Shown in pieces: positions 24,002 to 32,498 of a stretch of 64,000 bases of DNA. The translations under genes were made by a program, and so were the position numbers. Numbering within the stretch: the stretch's first letter is position 1; each line of letters begins with the position of its first letter. The DNA comes from Euryarchaeota archaeon UBA463. Lineage in GTDB: Archaea; Thermoplasmatota; Poseidoniia; Poseidoniales; Thalassarchaeaceae. The notes below the pieces were generated by a model that worked only from the letters and a program-made list of their open reading frames with translations, did no database searches and was not told where the DNA came from. Location: contig DAOI01000011.1 in NCBI GenBank assembly GCA_002501805.1, positions 1 through 64,000 of the forward strand, in the 5' to 3' direction.

Positions 24002-25219
24002 ATGGGAGCTCCTTCGAAGGAATTCTATGACGCCGTTATCATCGGTGCGGGCCCCATTGGGGGATACCTGGGGTGGAATCTCAGAAGATTGGGGCACTCG
24101 GTACTTATCATCGAAGAGCATTCAGAAATTGGTAGGCCATTTCAGTGTGCTGGATTAGTCAACCCGAGCGCTATGGCGAGGGTCCCATTGGAAAAATCTG
24201 TACTTTCCCCAATATGGGGTGCGAGGATAAACAGTCCAAATGGAATTACTGTGGATATTGGCTCACCAGAAAGGATTAGAACATGGTCTGTATGTAGAAA
24301 GAAGTTCGATGAAGGAGTAGTAAAACTAGCTGTGGATGGTGGAGCAGAATTGTTGCTAAATTCGAGGCCTACAAATATTTCAAACTTTGATGAGTTTTCA
24401 GAAGTTACGCTAAAAACCGCCGATACAGAAATGAAAATCAGATGTTCATTGGTCTGTGGATGTGATGGAGCCCATTCATGGGTACGAAGACATATGAGAA
24501 TGGGAAGGCCTAAGGAAATGATGATTGGTTATCAAGTAGAAGTTACTGGATACCCGAATGAGCCTGGTAAGCTAGACATGTTTACAGGATCGCAGATTGC
24601 TCCGGGTTTTTTTTCTTGGGCGATACCGTCTGGCGAAACAACAAGAATCGGTATGTGGAGTAAGGCAGAACTACTTACAGACAAATCTTGTGAGATGTTG
24701 ATCAGTAATCTGATGAATGACTCGATGTGGAAAAATAGATTTGAAAAATGTACCATTATCGGAAGATTTGGCGGTCCTGTTCCTAGTGGACTAATTAAGC
24801 ATCCACTTAAGGAAAGAGTAGCTCTATTCGGTGATGCCTCAGGAGCATGCAAACCAACCACAGGTGGAGGCATTAGTACTGGATTCGATCAAGTAGATAT
24901 CCTCGCTCCAAAATTATCAGAATCGATAATTAATGGAGATCTGTCGGAGGAAAGAATGCAAAAAATTGGAAAGTCGCTCGACCCGATGAGGAAGAAGCTC
25001 GAAAGAATTAGGGCTCTTAGAAATGCATTTTTGACAGAGGCGACCGATAATGAGTTAGATGAAGTTTTCAAAATCTGGTCAAGACCCGATGTAACAGAAA
25101 TAATTAATCAATCTGGTGAAATAGATAATCCCATACCATTGGGTTTGAGATTACTAAAGGAAGTTCCTGAATTCAGATCATTGGCTACCAAAGCCGCTTC
25201 AGCAGTAATATGGGGATAG
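24002..25219 (+). CDS. Geranylgeranyl reductase family flavoprotein
   Basis: The 405-aa protein begins with a Rossmann FAD motif (DAVIIGAGPIGGYLGWNLRRLG), then EEHSEIGRPFQCAGLVN, the P-x-x-C-A-G segment typical of geranylgeranyl reductases. GCDGAHSWVRR and FGDASGACKPTTGGGI are the later FAD-binding motifs. In archaea these enzymes saturate the isoprenoid chains of membrane lipids. It follows topA by 18 bp and is followed by a membrane protein after one base. A related oxidoreductase acting on menaquinone or other isoprenoids cannot be excluded. Confidence 0.88.
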   Translation: MGAPSKEFYDAVIIGAGPIGGYLGWNLRRLGHSVLIIEEHSEIGRPFQCAGLVNPSAMARVPLEKSVLSPIWGARINSPNGITVDIGSPERIRTWSVCRKKFDEGVVKLAVDGGAELLLNSRPTNISNFDEFSEVTLKTADTEMKIRCSLVCGCDGAHSWVRRHMRMGRPKEMMIGYQVEVTGYPNEPGKLDMFTGSQIAPGFFSWAIPSGETTRIGMWSKAELLTDKSCEMLISNLMNDSMWKNRFEKCTIIGRFGGPVPSGLIKHPLKERVALFGDASGACKPTTGGGISTGFDQVDILAPKLSESIINGDLSEERMQKIGKSLDPMRKKLERIRALRNAFLTEATDNELDEVFKIWSRPDVTEIINQSGEIDNPIPLGLRLLKEVPEFRSLATKAASAVIWG

Positions 25220-25220
25220 T

Positions 25221-26294
25221 ATGTATAGATCGGTACAGAGAGTAAGATATCCGCCCTTTGATCATGAGAATAGTGATCCTGTAGAGATTCCATTAGTTGA
25301 GGTATTACTAGAGTCGGAAAATCCTCCTCCTCCAAATCTAAGAATAGGCAATGATAGATCTTGGATAGTTGAGTGGAGAGGTGAGGCAGAGGGCGATGGC
25401 TCACTACCTAAAATCAATACAGAAGTGTCCACAGAAACCCTGCCATTTCTCATGAGGACAAGAAATGGGTGGTACATTGAGCCCGATCCATTGCACGCTA
25501 CAGCTAGGAAAATGATTTTTCCTGGAGTGATAGTACTTGTTGTAGCACTAATGCTACACGCATTAGAGCCGGCTTTGATTAGTATAGCAATAATTCCAGA
25601 TTTTATTTTTACTCCATTCAGTATTGGCCCTCTTGATTATCCATTGATGATTTTGATCGCATTCCCGGTATTTGTCATTCCAATATTACTAAGGGTAGTG
25701 GCAAATATTATGGATATTAGAAGGCAGAATGAGTATATTGCAGAACCATTATCTTCTCCTCAGGTTGAAATATCCAATATCTCAGTAGATAGCGTGGAAA
25801 TATGTAAATTAACACTCCCTGAAGGCATTACAGCCACAAAGGCAAGAGTCCAAGTCGGAGTAGCTGTACCAAAGAGAGATGTATTGTTGGAAGCCATAGG
25901 CAGGAGTAAATTCGGGCAACCAGCACCGGGGATGTCAACAGAGCTACCGGAAAGGAGGATTTCAACTGCTGATGAACATGGAACTGGAGTGGGTGAATCC
26001 GTTCCGATGCCGGTGAGCAGAGGGAGGTTACTTCTCCTAGAGCCGATGAGGGTCCAAGATTTTGGACCTTGGACAGAGGTAGGTGACGAGAGTGTTATTC
26101 TTCTAGGGCCCAGTAACCCGTGGCCTGCAAATATATATTCTGCAATGATTGCAATTCATTGGGAGCTTGTCATTGAAGCTTTGAAGGATGATGGAACAAG
26201 GATGAAATGGGTAAGGCCAATAAGCATAGAAGCCACAGGTAGGGAGGCGATTATTGATAAATTACCAGTGAGAAGTGGACGTATAGAGTCATGA
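25221..26294 (+). CDS. Hypothetical membrane protein, two central TM helices
   Basis: Not recognised. The 357-aa product has a hydrophilic N-terminal region of about 90 residues, two TM segments (IFPGVIVLVVALMLHALEP and PLMILIAFPVFVIPILL, around residues 95-155), and a soluble beta-rich C-terminal domain of about 190 residues with several Pro-rich loops. It begins one base after the geranylgeranyl reductase stop, so the two are probably co-translated. It ends exactly next to the convergent MqnC-like gene. Confidence 0.78.
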   Translation: MYRSVQRVRYPPFDHENSDPVEIPLVEVLLESENPPPPNLRIGNDRSWIVEWRGEAEGDGSLPKINTEVSTETLPFLMRTRNGWYIEPDPLHATARKMIFPGVIVLVVALMLHALEPALISIAIIPDFIFTPFSIGPLDYPLMILIAFPVFVIPILLRVVANIMDIRRQNEYIAEPLSSPQVEISNISVDSVEICKLTLPEGITATKARVQVGVAVPKRDVLLEAIGRSKFGQPAPGMSTELPERRISTADEHGTGVGESVPMPVSRGRLLLLEPMRVQDFGPWTEVGDESVILLGPSNPWPANIYSAMIAIHWELVIEALKDDGTRMKWVRPISIEATGREAIIDKLPVRSGRIES

Positions 26295-27455
26295 TCACTG
26301 TTTTGGAGTGATGGCGAATACTTCTGCACTACTGATAATATCTGTCTCAATTAAAACATAATCAGAATCCCTCTTTCTAGGAGTATATCCTGACCTGAGA
26401 ATAATTTTCTGAAGCTCTATCTCAGAAGCCATAGTTTTGCTTGTCCCGGAAGCGGATACTACGTTCTCCTCCATCATTGTAGAGCCTGCATCATCAGCTC
26501 CGCCCGTTAGTGCTAGCTGAGCTATCTCCAGTCCCATGGTAGGCCATGAAGCTTGGATATGAACTATATTATCAAAGAAAATCCTAGATACGGCCACATG
26601 TCTCAAATATTCTGTAGAAGAAGCACCCAAGCGTATTCTATTTTGACCTCTATTTCTAGCTCCAAAAGAATTGTTTTCCAATTGAACTGGCCAAGAAATA
26701 AATGATGTAAATCCGACATTACCAGAAGAAATTGTATTATCTTGGGCTGTTCTAATTCTATCCATATGTAGAATCCTATCTGCTCTACTTTCACCGAATC
26801 CTATGACATTTGTTGCAGATGTAGTTAGACCGATTTCCTGTGCTTCGCGCATGACTCTTATCCAATTATCAGCGGAGCCTTTCTTAGGAGAGATATCCAT
26901 CCTAACTGAGTCTACTAGCATTTCAGCTCCTCCTCCAGGCAGGCCGTGCATTCCTGCATTTTTCAAGCTCAATAGTACTTCAGAGGTGGATAAATCGCAA
27001 ACCTCGGCAATTCCCTCAATTTCTATTGGTGAAAAGCAGTCCAGGTCGATAGTTGGATGAGATATACGTAATCTAGAAATTAAATCGGTATACCATTCCA
27101 ATTTAAGATCGGGATTCACTCCTCCCTGCATTAGAATTCTGGATCCACCGATTTGTTCTAATTCAGTAACTCTCGTGCTAATCTGTTCGAAGTTCTGTGT
27201 ATATGCCTCCTTGTGGTCAGGAGGCCTGTAAAATGAACAGAATTGACAATTAATTGTGCATGCATTGGTATAATTGATGTTCCTATCAACAAGATAAGTC
27301 ACTTCATTACCGGGTACTATTCTTTTCCTCACGACAGAGGCCACATGCATTAGATCGTTCAGATTAGCATTTTCGTAAATCTCAATGGCCTCATCTACAG
27401 TAATCCTTGGAGGATTATCTTGCAGTTGAGACTTTAGTATATCGGAATGACTCAT
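26295..27455 (-). CDS. mqnC: MqnC-like radical SAM enzyme (cyclic dehypoxanthinyl futalosine synthase)
   Basis: MqnC cyclises dehypoxanthine futalosine in the futalosine route to menaquinone. NYTNACTINCQFCSFYR holds the CxxxCxxC cluster motif in the F-Y-R context of MqnC, followed by ILMQGGVNPDLKLEWY and GLPGGGAEMLVD...ISPKK, which separate MqnC from the CofG/CofH F420 enzymes. The length of 386 aa fits. No other menaquinone gene is nearby, so the assignment rests on the motifs. It is directly downstream of pepP with no gap. Confidence 0.82.
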   Translation of the reverse strand: MSHSDILKSQLQDNPPRITVDEAIEIYENANLNDLMHVASVVRKRIVPGNEVTYLVDRNINYTNACTINCQFCSFYRPPDHKEAYTQNFEQISTRVTELEQIGGSRILMQGGVNPDLKLEWYTDLISRLRISHPTIDLDCFSPIEIEGIAEVCDLSTSEVLLSLKNAGMHGLPGGGAEMLVDSVRMDISPKKGSADNWIRVMREAQEIGLTTSATNVIGFGESRADRILHMDRIRTAQDNTISSGNVGFTSFISWPVQLENNSFGARNRGQNRIRLGASSTEYLRHVAVSRIFFDNIVHIQASWPTMGLEIAQLALTGGADDAGSTMMEENVVSASGTSKTMASEIELQKIILRSGYTPRKRDSDYVLIETDIISSAEVFAITPKQ

Positions 27456-28769
27456 CTACAAAGCACTCCCGACGATTGATTCTATTTCATCGATTGTCTT
27501 AGGGCACATCTCGGTAAGCACCACAGGACCATCTTCAGTGATTAATACATCATCCTCAATTCTTACTCCGATGCCCGAGTATTTTTTTGGTACTGAAATA
27601 TCATCCCTCCATGAGGCGAAGTATAATCCCGGTTCGACAGTGACAACCATGCCGGGAGTTAGTTCTGGACCAGGTTTGCCACCTTGCCTGCCCCCACCAA
27701 CATCATGCACATCTAGTCCTAACATATGTCCAGTACCATGCATGAAAAATTTTCTATATTCGCCATCAAAGTTCTTTCCTAGTGCCTCTTCGTACGAACA
27801 ATGAAGAATTCCTAAGTCTATCAATCCCTTGGCTAATACCTCGGAAGCGGCTTTATGCATATTTGCCCATGGAGAGCCAGCTTGACAGGCCTCTATTGCT
27901 GAAATTTCAGCCTTCAGGACTAGTTCGTATATGTCTCTTTGAGGTCGGGTAAACTTACCGGAAACTGGCCATGTTCTGGTTATATCGGATGCATATCCAT
28001 TAACTTCACACCCAGCATCAACCAATACCAGTTCATTATCTCCAATAGTTTCTGAGTTTGTGTTATAGTGTAGGATAGTTGAGTTGTCTCCACCACCAAC
28101 AATAGGATTGTAGCTGTTTGTACTCCTGCACATTGTGAAATGTCCCTCTATTGAGGCCTGAATCTCCCACTCACCAATGCCTGGCCTAGAGATGGCCATT
28201 GCCCTGACATGTGCATCGGAGGAAATTGAGGAAGCTGTCTTCATTATTTCTATCTCGGAGTCTGATTTAATGGATCTCATCTCATCCAAATGAACACGCG
28301 GGTCTAGTATTTCCTTATCCCAGTACTTTTGTACAATATTATCGATTTCAGGATCTATTCCAATAATTAAGTAAAGATTTGAATATTCACTTAATCGGGC
28401 CTTAATGGAATTTTCAAAATCTAAAATTGAGTTTGACGAGTCTACCGGCCATTTACTGAGCGCTCCTTCGGGACCAATGATCCTACCCTCCCATATCTCC
28501 TTCTCAGTTTCTCTTGGCTTAACGTACAGTGTTGTTTCCCGTGAACCATTAGAGTTACTTATTGATAATACTGAGTTCGGCTCTAACCAGTTGGACAGAT
28601 ATATCATGTACGAATTTGCCCTGTAAGGATACTTGGTATCATTTGACCTTACTGAGGTTAAGTTATTGGGTATGATTAATAGAGAATTAGGTAGAGCTTT
28701 GGATATTAGATCATCCTGACGTTGGAAGAACTCTGACTTGCTTACTACGCTATCTTCCATGATTGCCAC
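27456..28769 (-). CDS. pepP: Xaa-Pro aminopeptidase (aminopeptidase P, M24B)
   Basis: The enzyme removes N-terminal residues preceding proline. The pita-bread domain carries all metal ligands: the Asp pair in LVDAGCEVNGYASDITRTW, His in FMHGTGHMLGLDVHDVG, Glu in VTVEPGLY and Glu in GVRIEDDVLI. An N-terminal creatinase-like domain of about 170 residues precedes it, as in PepP of the AMPP type. GTG 28769 or ATG 28760 may be the start. It is the first gene of a pair with mqnC. Confidence 0.93.
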   Translation of the reverse strand: MAIMEDSVVSKSEFFQRQDDLISKALPNSLLIIPNNLTSVRSNDTKYPYRANSYMIYLSNWLEPNSVLSISNSNGSRETTLYVKPRETEKEIWEGRIIGPEGALSKWPVDSSNSILDFENSIKARLSEYSNLYLIIGIDPEIDNIVQKYWDKEILDPRVHLDEMRSIKSDSEIEIMKTASSISSDAHVRAMAISRPGIGEWEIQASIEGHFTMCRSTNSYNPIVGGGDNSTILHYNTNSETIGDNELVLVDAGCEVNGYASDITRTWPVSGKFTRPQRDIYELVLKAEISAIEACQAGSPWANMHKAASEVLAKGLIDLGILHCSYEEALGKNFDGEYRKFFMHGTGHMLGLDVHDVGGGRQGGKPGPELTPGMVVTVEPGLYFASWRDDISVPKKYSGIGVRIEDDVLITEDGPVVLTEMCPKTIDEIESIVGSAL

Positions 28770-28812
28770 CCGATATATTCCTACTTAGTGATGAGGGTAA
28801 ATTGTATTCTTT

Positions 28813-30348
28813 CTAGTCATTCCACTTTGGTATTTGCATGTCATCGGTCCTTCTGGAATAGAATATTGAAGATACAAAGAACAAAATCGAAATCAGTAAA
28901 ACAATTACGGCAATGGGGAAATCATTTCCTTGATCTGAACGGGATAATTCTACTGTAATTGTAGAAAAGTCATCATCGTCATCAATTACTTCAAGAGTCA
29001 AAAGAAGGGTATCATTAGCATCACCTTCTGGCCATACCAGAGTTCTTTCACAGCCTTCGTAAATAGTCCTGAAATTAATCTTCCAAACGCATCTAAGGCC
29101 ATCTAGATCATTTGTTGTGTCTATGGAGTCGGATGCATCTAGTGTCCATTCATCTAAGTCGGGGAGTTTGAAATTATCTCCATCAGTTAGAGACTGGTCC
29201 GAAACAACTAATTTAGCCACTGGAGGTAGATTTTCTATAGAAAAGGAAGTACTTGTGTAGTCTGTTTTTCCTTGAATATCGGAAACTAGAAGAGATAGCT
29301 CAAAATTACCTGAAATAACATCCTGAACTATGAAATAACTAAATTCACCACCTTCTTTAATCTCCATTAGAACATTACCTGATGTTTCCAAACTGACTAG
29401 GGTCCAGACATAATTCAAACCTTCCTTTCCCCAATATTGATCATATGATGATCCAGCATCAAAAATTAAATCGCCATCTCCTTCCATGGAGGAGGAAACC
29501 CCTTCAATAATTGCTACTGGATCAGAATTATCGATCTTTGAAACGAAGCATAGCGATTGCATTATTGAAGAGCTTTGATGTGAAGATGTGAATAGCCATA
29601 ATGAGAACCAACCGTCTTCAAGCATTGATGAGTCTACAGTCTCAGAAAATTCACCATATGATGAAAAATTACTAATAGAATCTGCAATATCTCCTGAAAT
29701 GTCGTCGAAGGATGATATTTCAGGATTTTCTGAGCACGCGTTTGCAGAGTTATCAGAACTAATTGCCATTGTTAAAACATCTACTGGAAGATTATTTTGA
29801 GAGAAAGTCCGACCTGAAATTTCTATTCGCTCGCTGAAAGTAAGATATTCCCCATTTACGATTGCCCAATCATCTATAACTAGTGCAGGCATGTTAGTAA
29901 CTCCGGTAAAGAATACACTAGAGATTGATGATGACAGATGATTAGCCGATGTTGTCACACTGATAAAACAAGTACAGTTAGTAATTGAGGATGAATCGAT
30001 GGTGAATTCCCATAACCATCTTGATAGCCCATCATCTTGATTTGACGTAGATGGATATATTTCCAAGGAAGTCGGGTTCGATACGTTCGTCGTAATACCG
30101 TCACTGGAGAGTCTAATGATTTGCCACTCCGTAGAGTCGGGTAAAGTTGATGCGACGGTAAAACCAGATATTGTATTATTACCGGATAAAGTCATACCTA
30201 AATCTTGATCAAAGCCTAACAATGGCGGATCTGAGATATCCATGTTATCCGAGTAAAATTGGTAATTATCATCATCAATCAACGAATCTGTAGAATGAAA
30301 TGAGAGTATGATTAGCAGTGAGAACAGCATTGCCAGTTTGCTACTCAT
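28813..30348 (-). CDS. Large surface protein with PKD-like domains and C-terminal anchor
   Basis: Starting at ATG 30348, the 511-aa protein has a signal peptide (KLAMLFSLLIILSFHS), a Ser/Thr/Asp-rich exposed region, and a C-terminal membrane anchor (IAVIVLLISILFFVSSIFY) with a short basic tail. In the second half IFDAGSSYDQYWG...YVWTL and LDASDSIDTTNDLDGLRCVW match PKD-type beta-sandwich domains, which often mediate cell-surface binding. No catalytic motif was found. It is likely exported and tethered to the outer face of the membrane. The upstream ATG at 30387 would add 13 residues before the signal peptide. Confidence 0.82.
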   Translation of the reverse strand: MSSKLAMLFSLLIILSFHSTDSLIDDDNYQFYSDNMDISDPPLLGFDQDLGMTLSGNNTISGFTVASTLPDSTEWQIIRLSSDGITTNVSNPTSLEIYPSTSNQDDGLSRWLWEFTIDSSSITNCTCFISVTTSANHLSSSISSVFFTGVTNMPALVIDDWAIVNGEYLTFSERIEISGRTFSQNNLPVDVLTMAISSDNSANACSENPEISSFDDISGDIADSISNFSSYGEFSETVDSSMLEDGWFSLWLFTSSHQSSSIMQSLCFVSKIDNSDPVAIIEGVSSSMEGDGDLIFDAGSSYDQYWGKEGLNYVWTLVSLETSGNVLMEIKEGGEFSYFIVQDVISGNFELSLLVSDIQGKTDYTSTSFSIENLPPVAKLVVSDQSLTDGDNFKLPDLDEWTLDASDSIDTTNDLDGLRCVWKINFRTIYEGCERTLVWPEGDANDTLLLTLEVIDDDDDFSTITVELSRSDQGNDFPIAVIVLLISILFFVSSIFYSRRTDDMQIPKWND

Positions 30349-30393
30349 GACTTTCGCTAATAGGGAAGTGATTTGAACTTCTTGCAATATTGA

Positions 30394-31440
30394 TTATCGA
30401 TCTGAAATTCTTAACTTCCAAGAAAGCTCTTCCAGCCAAAGCTGTAACGTGGAGCTATCGACGAATTCCTGGCTGGCTTCTGCGGACAAGATACATTCGC
30501 AAGCAGCGGCTGAAAGAGCTGCAGCATCTACGACATCCAAACCATTTCCTAGGGCGGCCGCTAGAGCAGTAGCAGCAGCATCGTTAAGCCCGATTTGTTG
30601 TTTGGGAGCATCTGCCCTGCAGGGAAAGAATACTCTACTCCCATTATCAGAATGGAGTGTTACTCCATTGACCCCCCCTAAGACCAGCAATGCGCCCCAA
30701 TCGTAGGTTTCGATAAGTTGGCTGGCGGCTTCATCCAAAGAAGTGGTCATTAGCCTTTTATTTTGAAGCTCGAGGCCTCTGATGCCAAAAATAACTATAT
30801 CAGCACCCCTACTTCTAGACAAACCGGTTAGCTTTGGGTCGACAATGCAGGGAATTCCTAGATTCTTGGCGGCTGAGATTAATACTTCTGAGCCCTCCTC
30901 TGTAATGACGCCCTTATTATAATCAGAAATCACTAAGGCTTGGCTTCCTGATAATGATTTCAAGGATGCCTTGGTTAGGAACTCGCTGATACTAGGATCT
31001 AGCTCATCTAGAGGTCCTCTGTCGGCCTGAAGTAATATTTGTTCTTGGTCAAGTAGATTCTCCCTACTGCCATAGAATCTTATTTTTGTTAATGTATTTC
31101 TTCCCTCGACTTCGATTATACCAGAAGTATCTATCCCGTCTTCACCAAGAGTTTTGATTATGCATTTTCCTTCATTATCGTCTCCAACGGAGCTATGCAG
31201 ATCGACGGACAGTCCTAATGAGCTAAGTCCTCTTGCAATGTGGGCGGCTGCTCCTGGAGATTCCTCGGAGTAAATGACCCTAAGAGCAGGTACAGGAGCA
31301 GTAGAATTGAGATTATTAGCATAACCATGATGGTATCTATCCAGCATAACGTCACCAATCAGTGTAACCCTAGTTCCTTCAACTTCCCCCAAAAGAGTGA
31401 CCAGAGTTTGTAGTGATTCGGCTTCATTGTACACTGACAT
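30394..31440 (-). CDS. PfkB-family sugar kinase, HldE/RfaE N-domain-like
   Basis: The 348-aa product resembles D-glycero-beta-D-manno-heptose-7-phosphate kinase: LIGDVMLDRYHHGYANNLN and STAPVPALRV near the N-terminus, ESPGAAAHIARGLSSLG (the G-G-A-A-N-like motif), and DPKLTGLSRSRGAD. The C-terminal ATP/anion-hole motif, usually G-A-G-D, reads G-L-N-D followed by AAATALAAALG, with the catalytic Asp kept. It may act on another phosphosugar. ATG 31440 is preferred over ATG 31500. It is divergent from the endonuclease gene. Confidence 0.82.
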   Translation of the reverse strand: MSVYNEAESLQTLVTLLGEVEGTRVTLIGDVMLDRYHHGYANNLNSTAPVPALRVIYSEESPGAAAHIARGLSSLGLSVDLHSSVGDDNEGKCIIKTLGEDGIDTSGIIEVEGRNTLTKIRFYGSRENLLDQEQILLQADRGPLDELDPSISEFLTKASLKSLSGSQALVISDYNKGVITEEGSEVLISAAKNLGIPCIVDPKLTGLSRSRGADIVIFGIRGLELQNKRLMTTSLDEAASQLIETYDWGALLVLGGVNGVTLHSDNGSRVFFPCRADAPKQQIGLNDAAATALAAALGNGLDVVDAAALSAAACECILSAEASQEFVDSSTLQLWLEELSWKLRISDR

Positions 31441-31514
31441 GGCACTTGGAGAGGGAGACAGGAAATGATATTTCTGGACCGAGGGAATGAAATTGAACAC
31501 CCTTTAGGAAGAGC

Positions 31515-32498
31515 ATGGAGCGTAATCACGGACTTTGGCATTTTAAAGAAAAGTCTGCTGATAGATTATGGCATAAGTCTGCAATTGGTAAGCCTGCTGA
31601 AGGAGGGGGACTACACATGAATACAGTAGAGCTCCTCTTCTGTGTGAACCATAGAAACATAGATCCGCCCGATGGAAACTTGATTCTAGATGAATTGAAA
31701 GAAAACCCAAATTTTCTCGTCCAATATGCCGCTATGGAAGCTCTAAGGATTCCAGGAAATAAGGTAGTCCTGAACATAGATCAATGGAATTCTAACTATG
31801 ATTTTGAAAAAAATAGTTGGGCTATGAGATGGCCTTCAAACTTACATCCAAGGGAAAGTGACCCTGTTTCGGAGTTACAAATATTCAATTCAAATGATGC
31901 AATAGTCCCTGAGGAATTATACTCATGGTGCAAGGGGGTAGAGTACAAGGGACTAATTCCAGAAATTATAGTGGTCGACGAGGAGGGTTCCGCTGTAACA
32001 TATCGAATATCAATTGAAGACCCCCGAGGAGAGTTAGGGGAGTACTCTGAAATTGATATTGATACTGACTCGTTATATGAGATATCTAGTGGAGGATATT
32101 TCATAGCTAATTTGGATATTGAAGAAGACAGAGTTTCTGAAAGATTACTCGGTGGAGGAATTACCAATTCCGCATTTAGATCATTGTTAGATGGAGAAGA
32201 AGATACACGTGCCATAGTTTTACTTGATTTGTTGAACAGAGGTCTAAATCCAAAATCAGGATTTAAGTATGGGACAAAGTGGAGGTGTTATGAGGGTAAT
32301 GTTGGCGAATCTCATGCTCCCTGGTTAGTTGCAGATCCTGAGAATATTCCAAGTGACTGGAACGAAGCTTGTCTAGCTTCTAGATTGGCTTCTGGAGTAA
32401 ATAAAACATGGTTAATGCCTATTTTCATAAGTAGTGAGATTGACTATATTTCTATTTCTCGGCCACCAACTGATTCAAGGTGGAGCACTCCACGTTAG
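31515..32498 (+). CDS. endA: tRNA-intron endonuclease EndA
   Basis: EndA cleaves introns from pre-tRNA at bulge-helix-bulge motifs. The C-terminal domain has the three catalytic residues in their usual settings: Tyr in GFKYGTKWRCYEG, His in ESHAPWLVA, and Lys in GVNKTWLMP. The N-terminal stretch LWHKSAIGKPAEGGGLHMNTVELLF matches the N-domain pattern. At 327 aa it is of the long type with a degenerate second unit, probably working as a homodimer. The start at ATG 31515 keeps the N-domain complete. Its stop overlaps the convergent protease stop by four bases (TTAG). Confidence 0.85.
   Translation: MERNHGLWHFKEKSADRLWHKSAIGKPAEGGGLHMNTVELLFCVNHRNIDPPDGNLILDELKENPNFLVQYAAMEALRIPGNKVVLNIDQWNSNYDFEKNSWAMRWPSNLHPRESDPVSELQIFNSNDAIVPEELYSWCKGVEYKGLIPEIIVVDEEGSAVTYRISIEDPRGELGEYSEIDIDTDSLYEISSGGYFIANLDIEEDRVSERLLGGGITNSAFRSLLDGEEDTRAIVLLDLLNRGLNPKSGFKYGTKWRCYEGNVGESHAPWLVADPENIPSDWNEACLASRLASGVNKTWLMPIFISSEIDYISISRPPTDSRWSTPR

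Noticed and set aside
24606..24613. Run of eight T inside the geranylgeranyl reductase gene, possible frameshift site
   Set aside because: The reading frame continues correctly on both sides with conserved motifs, so there is no sign of a frameshift.
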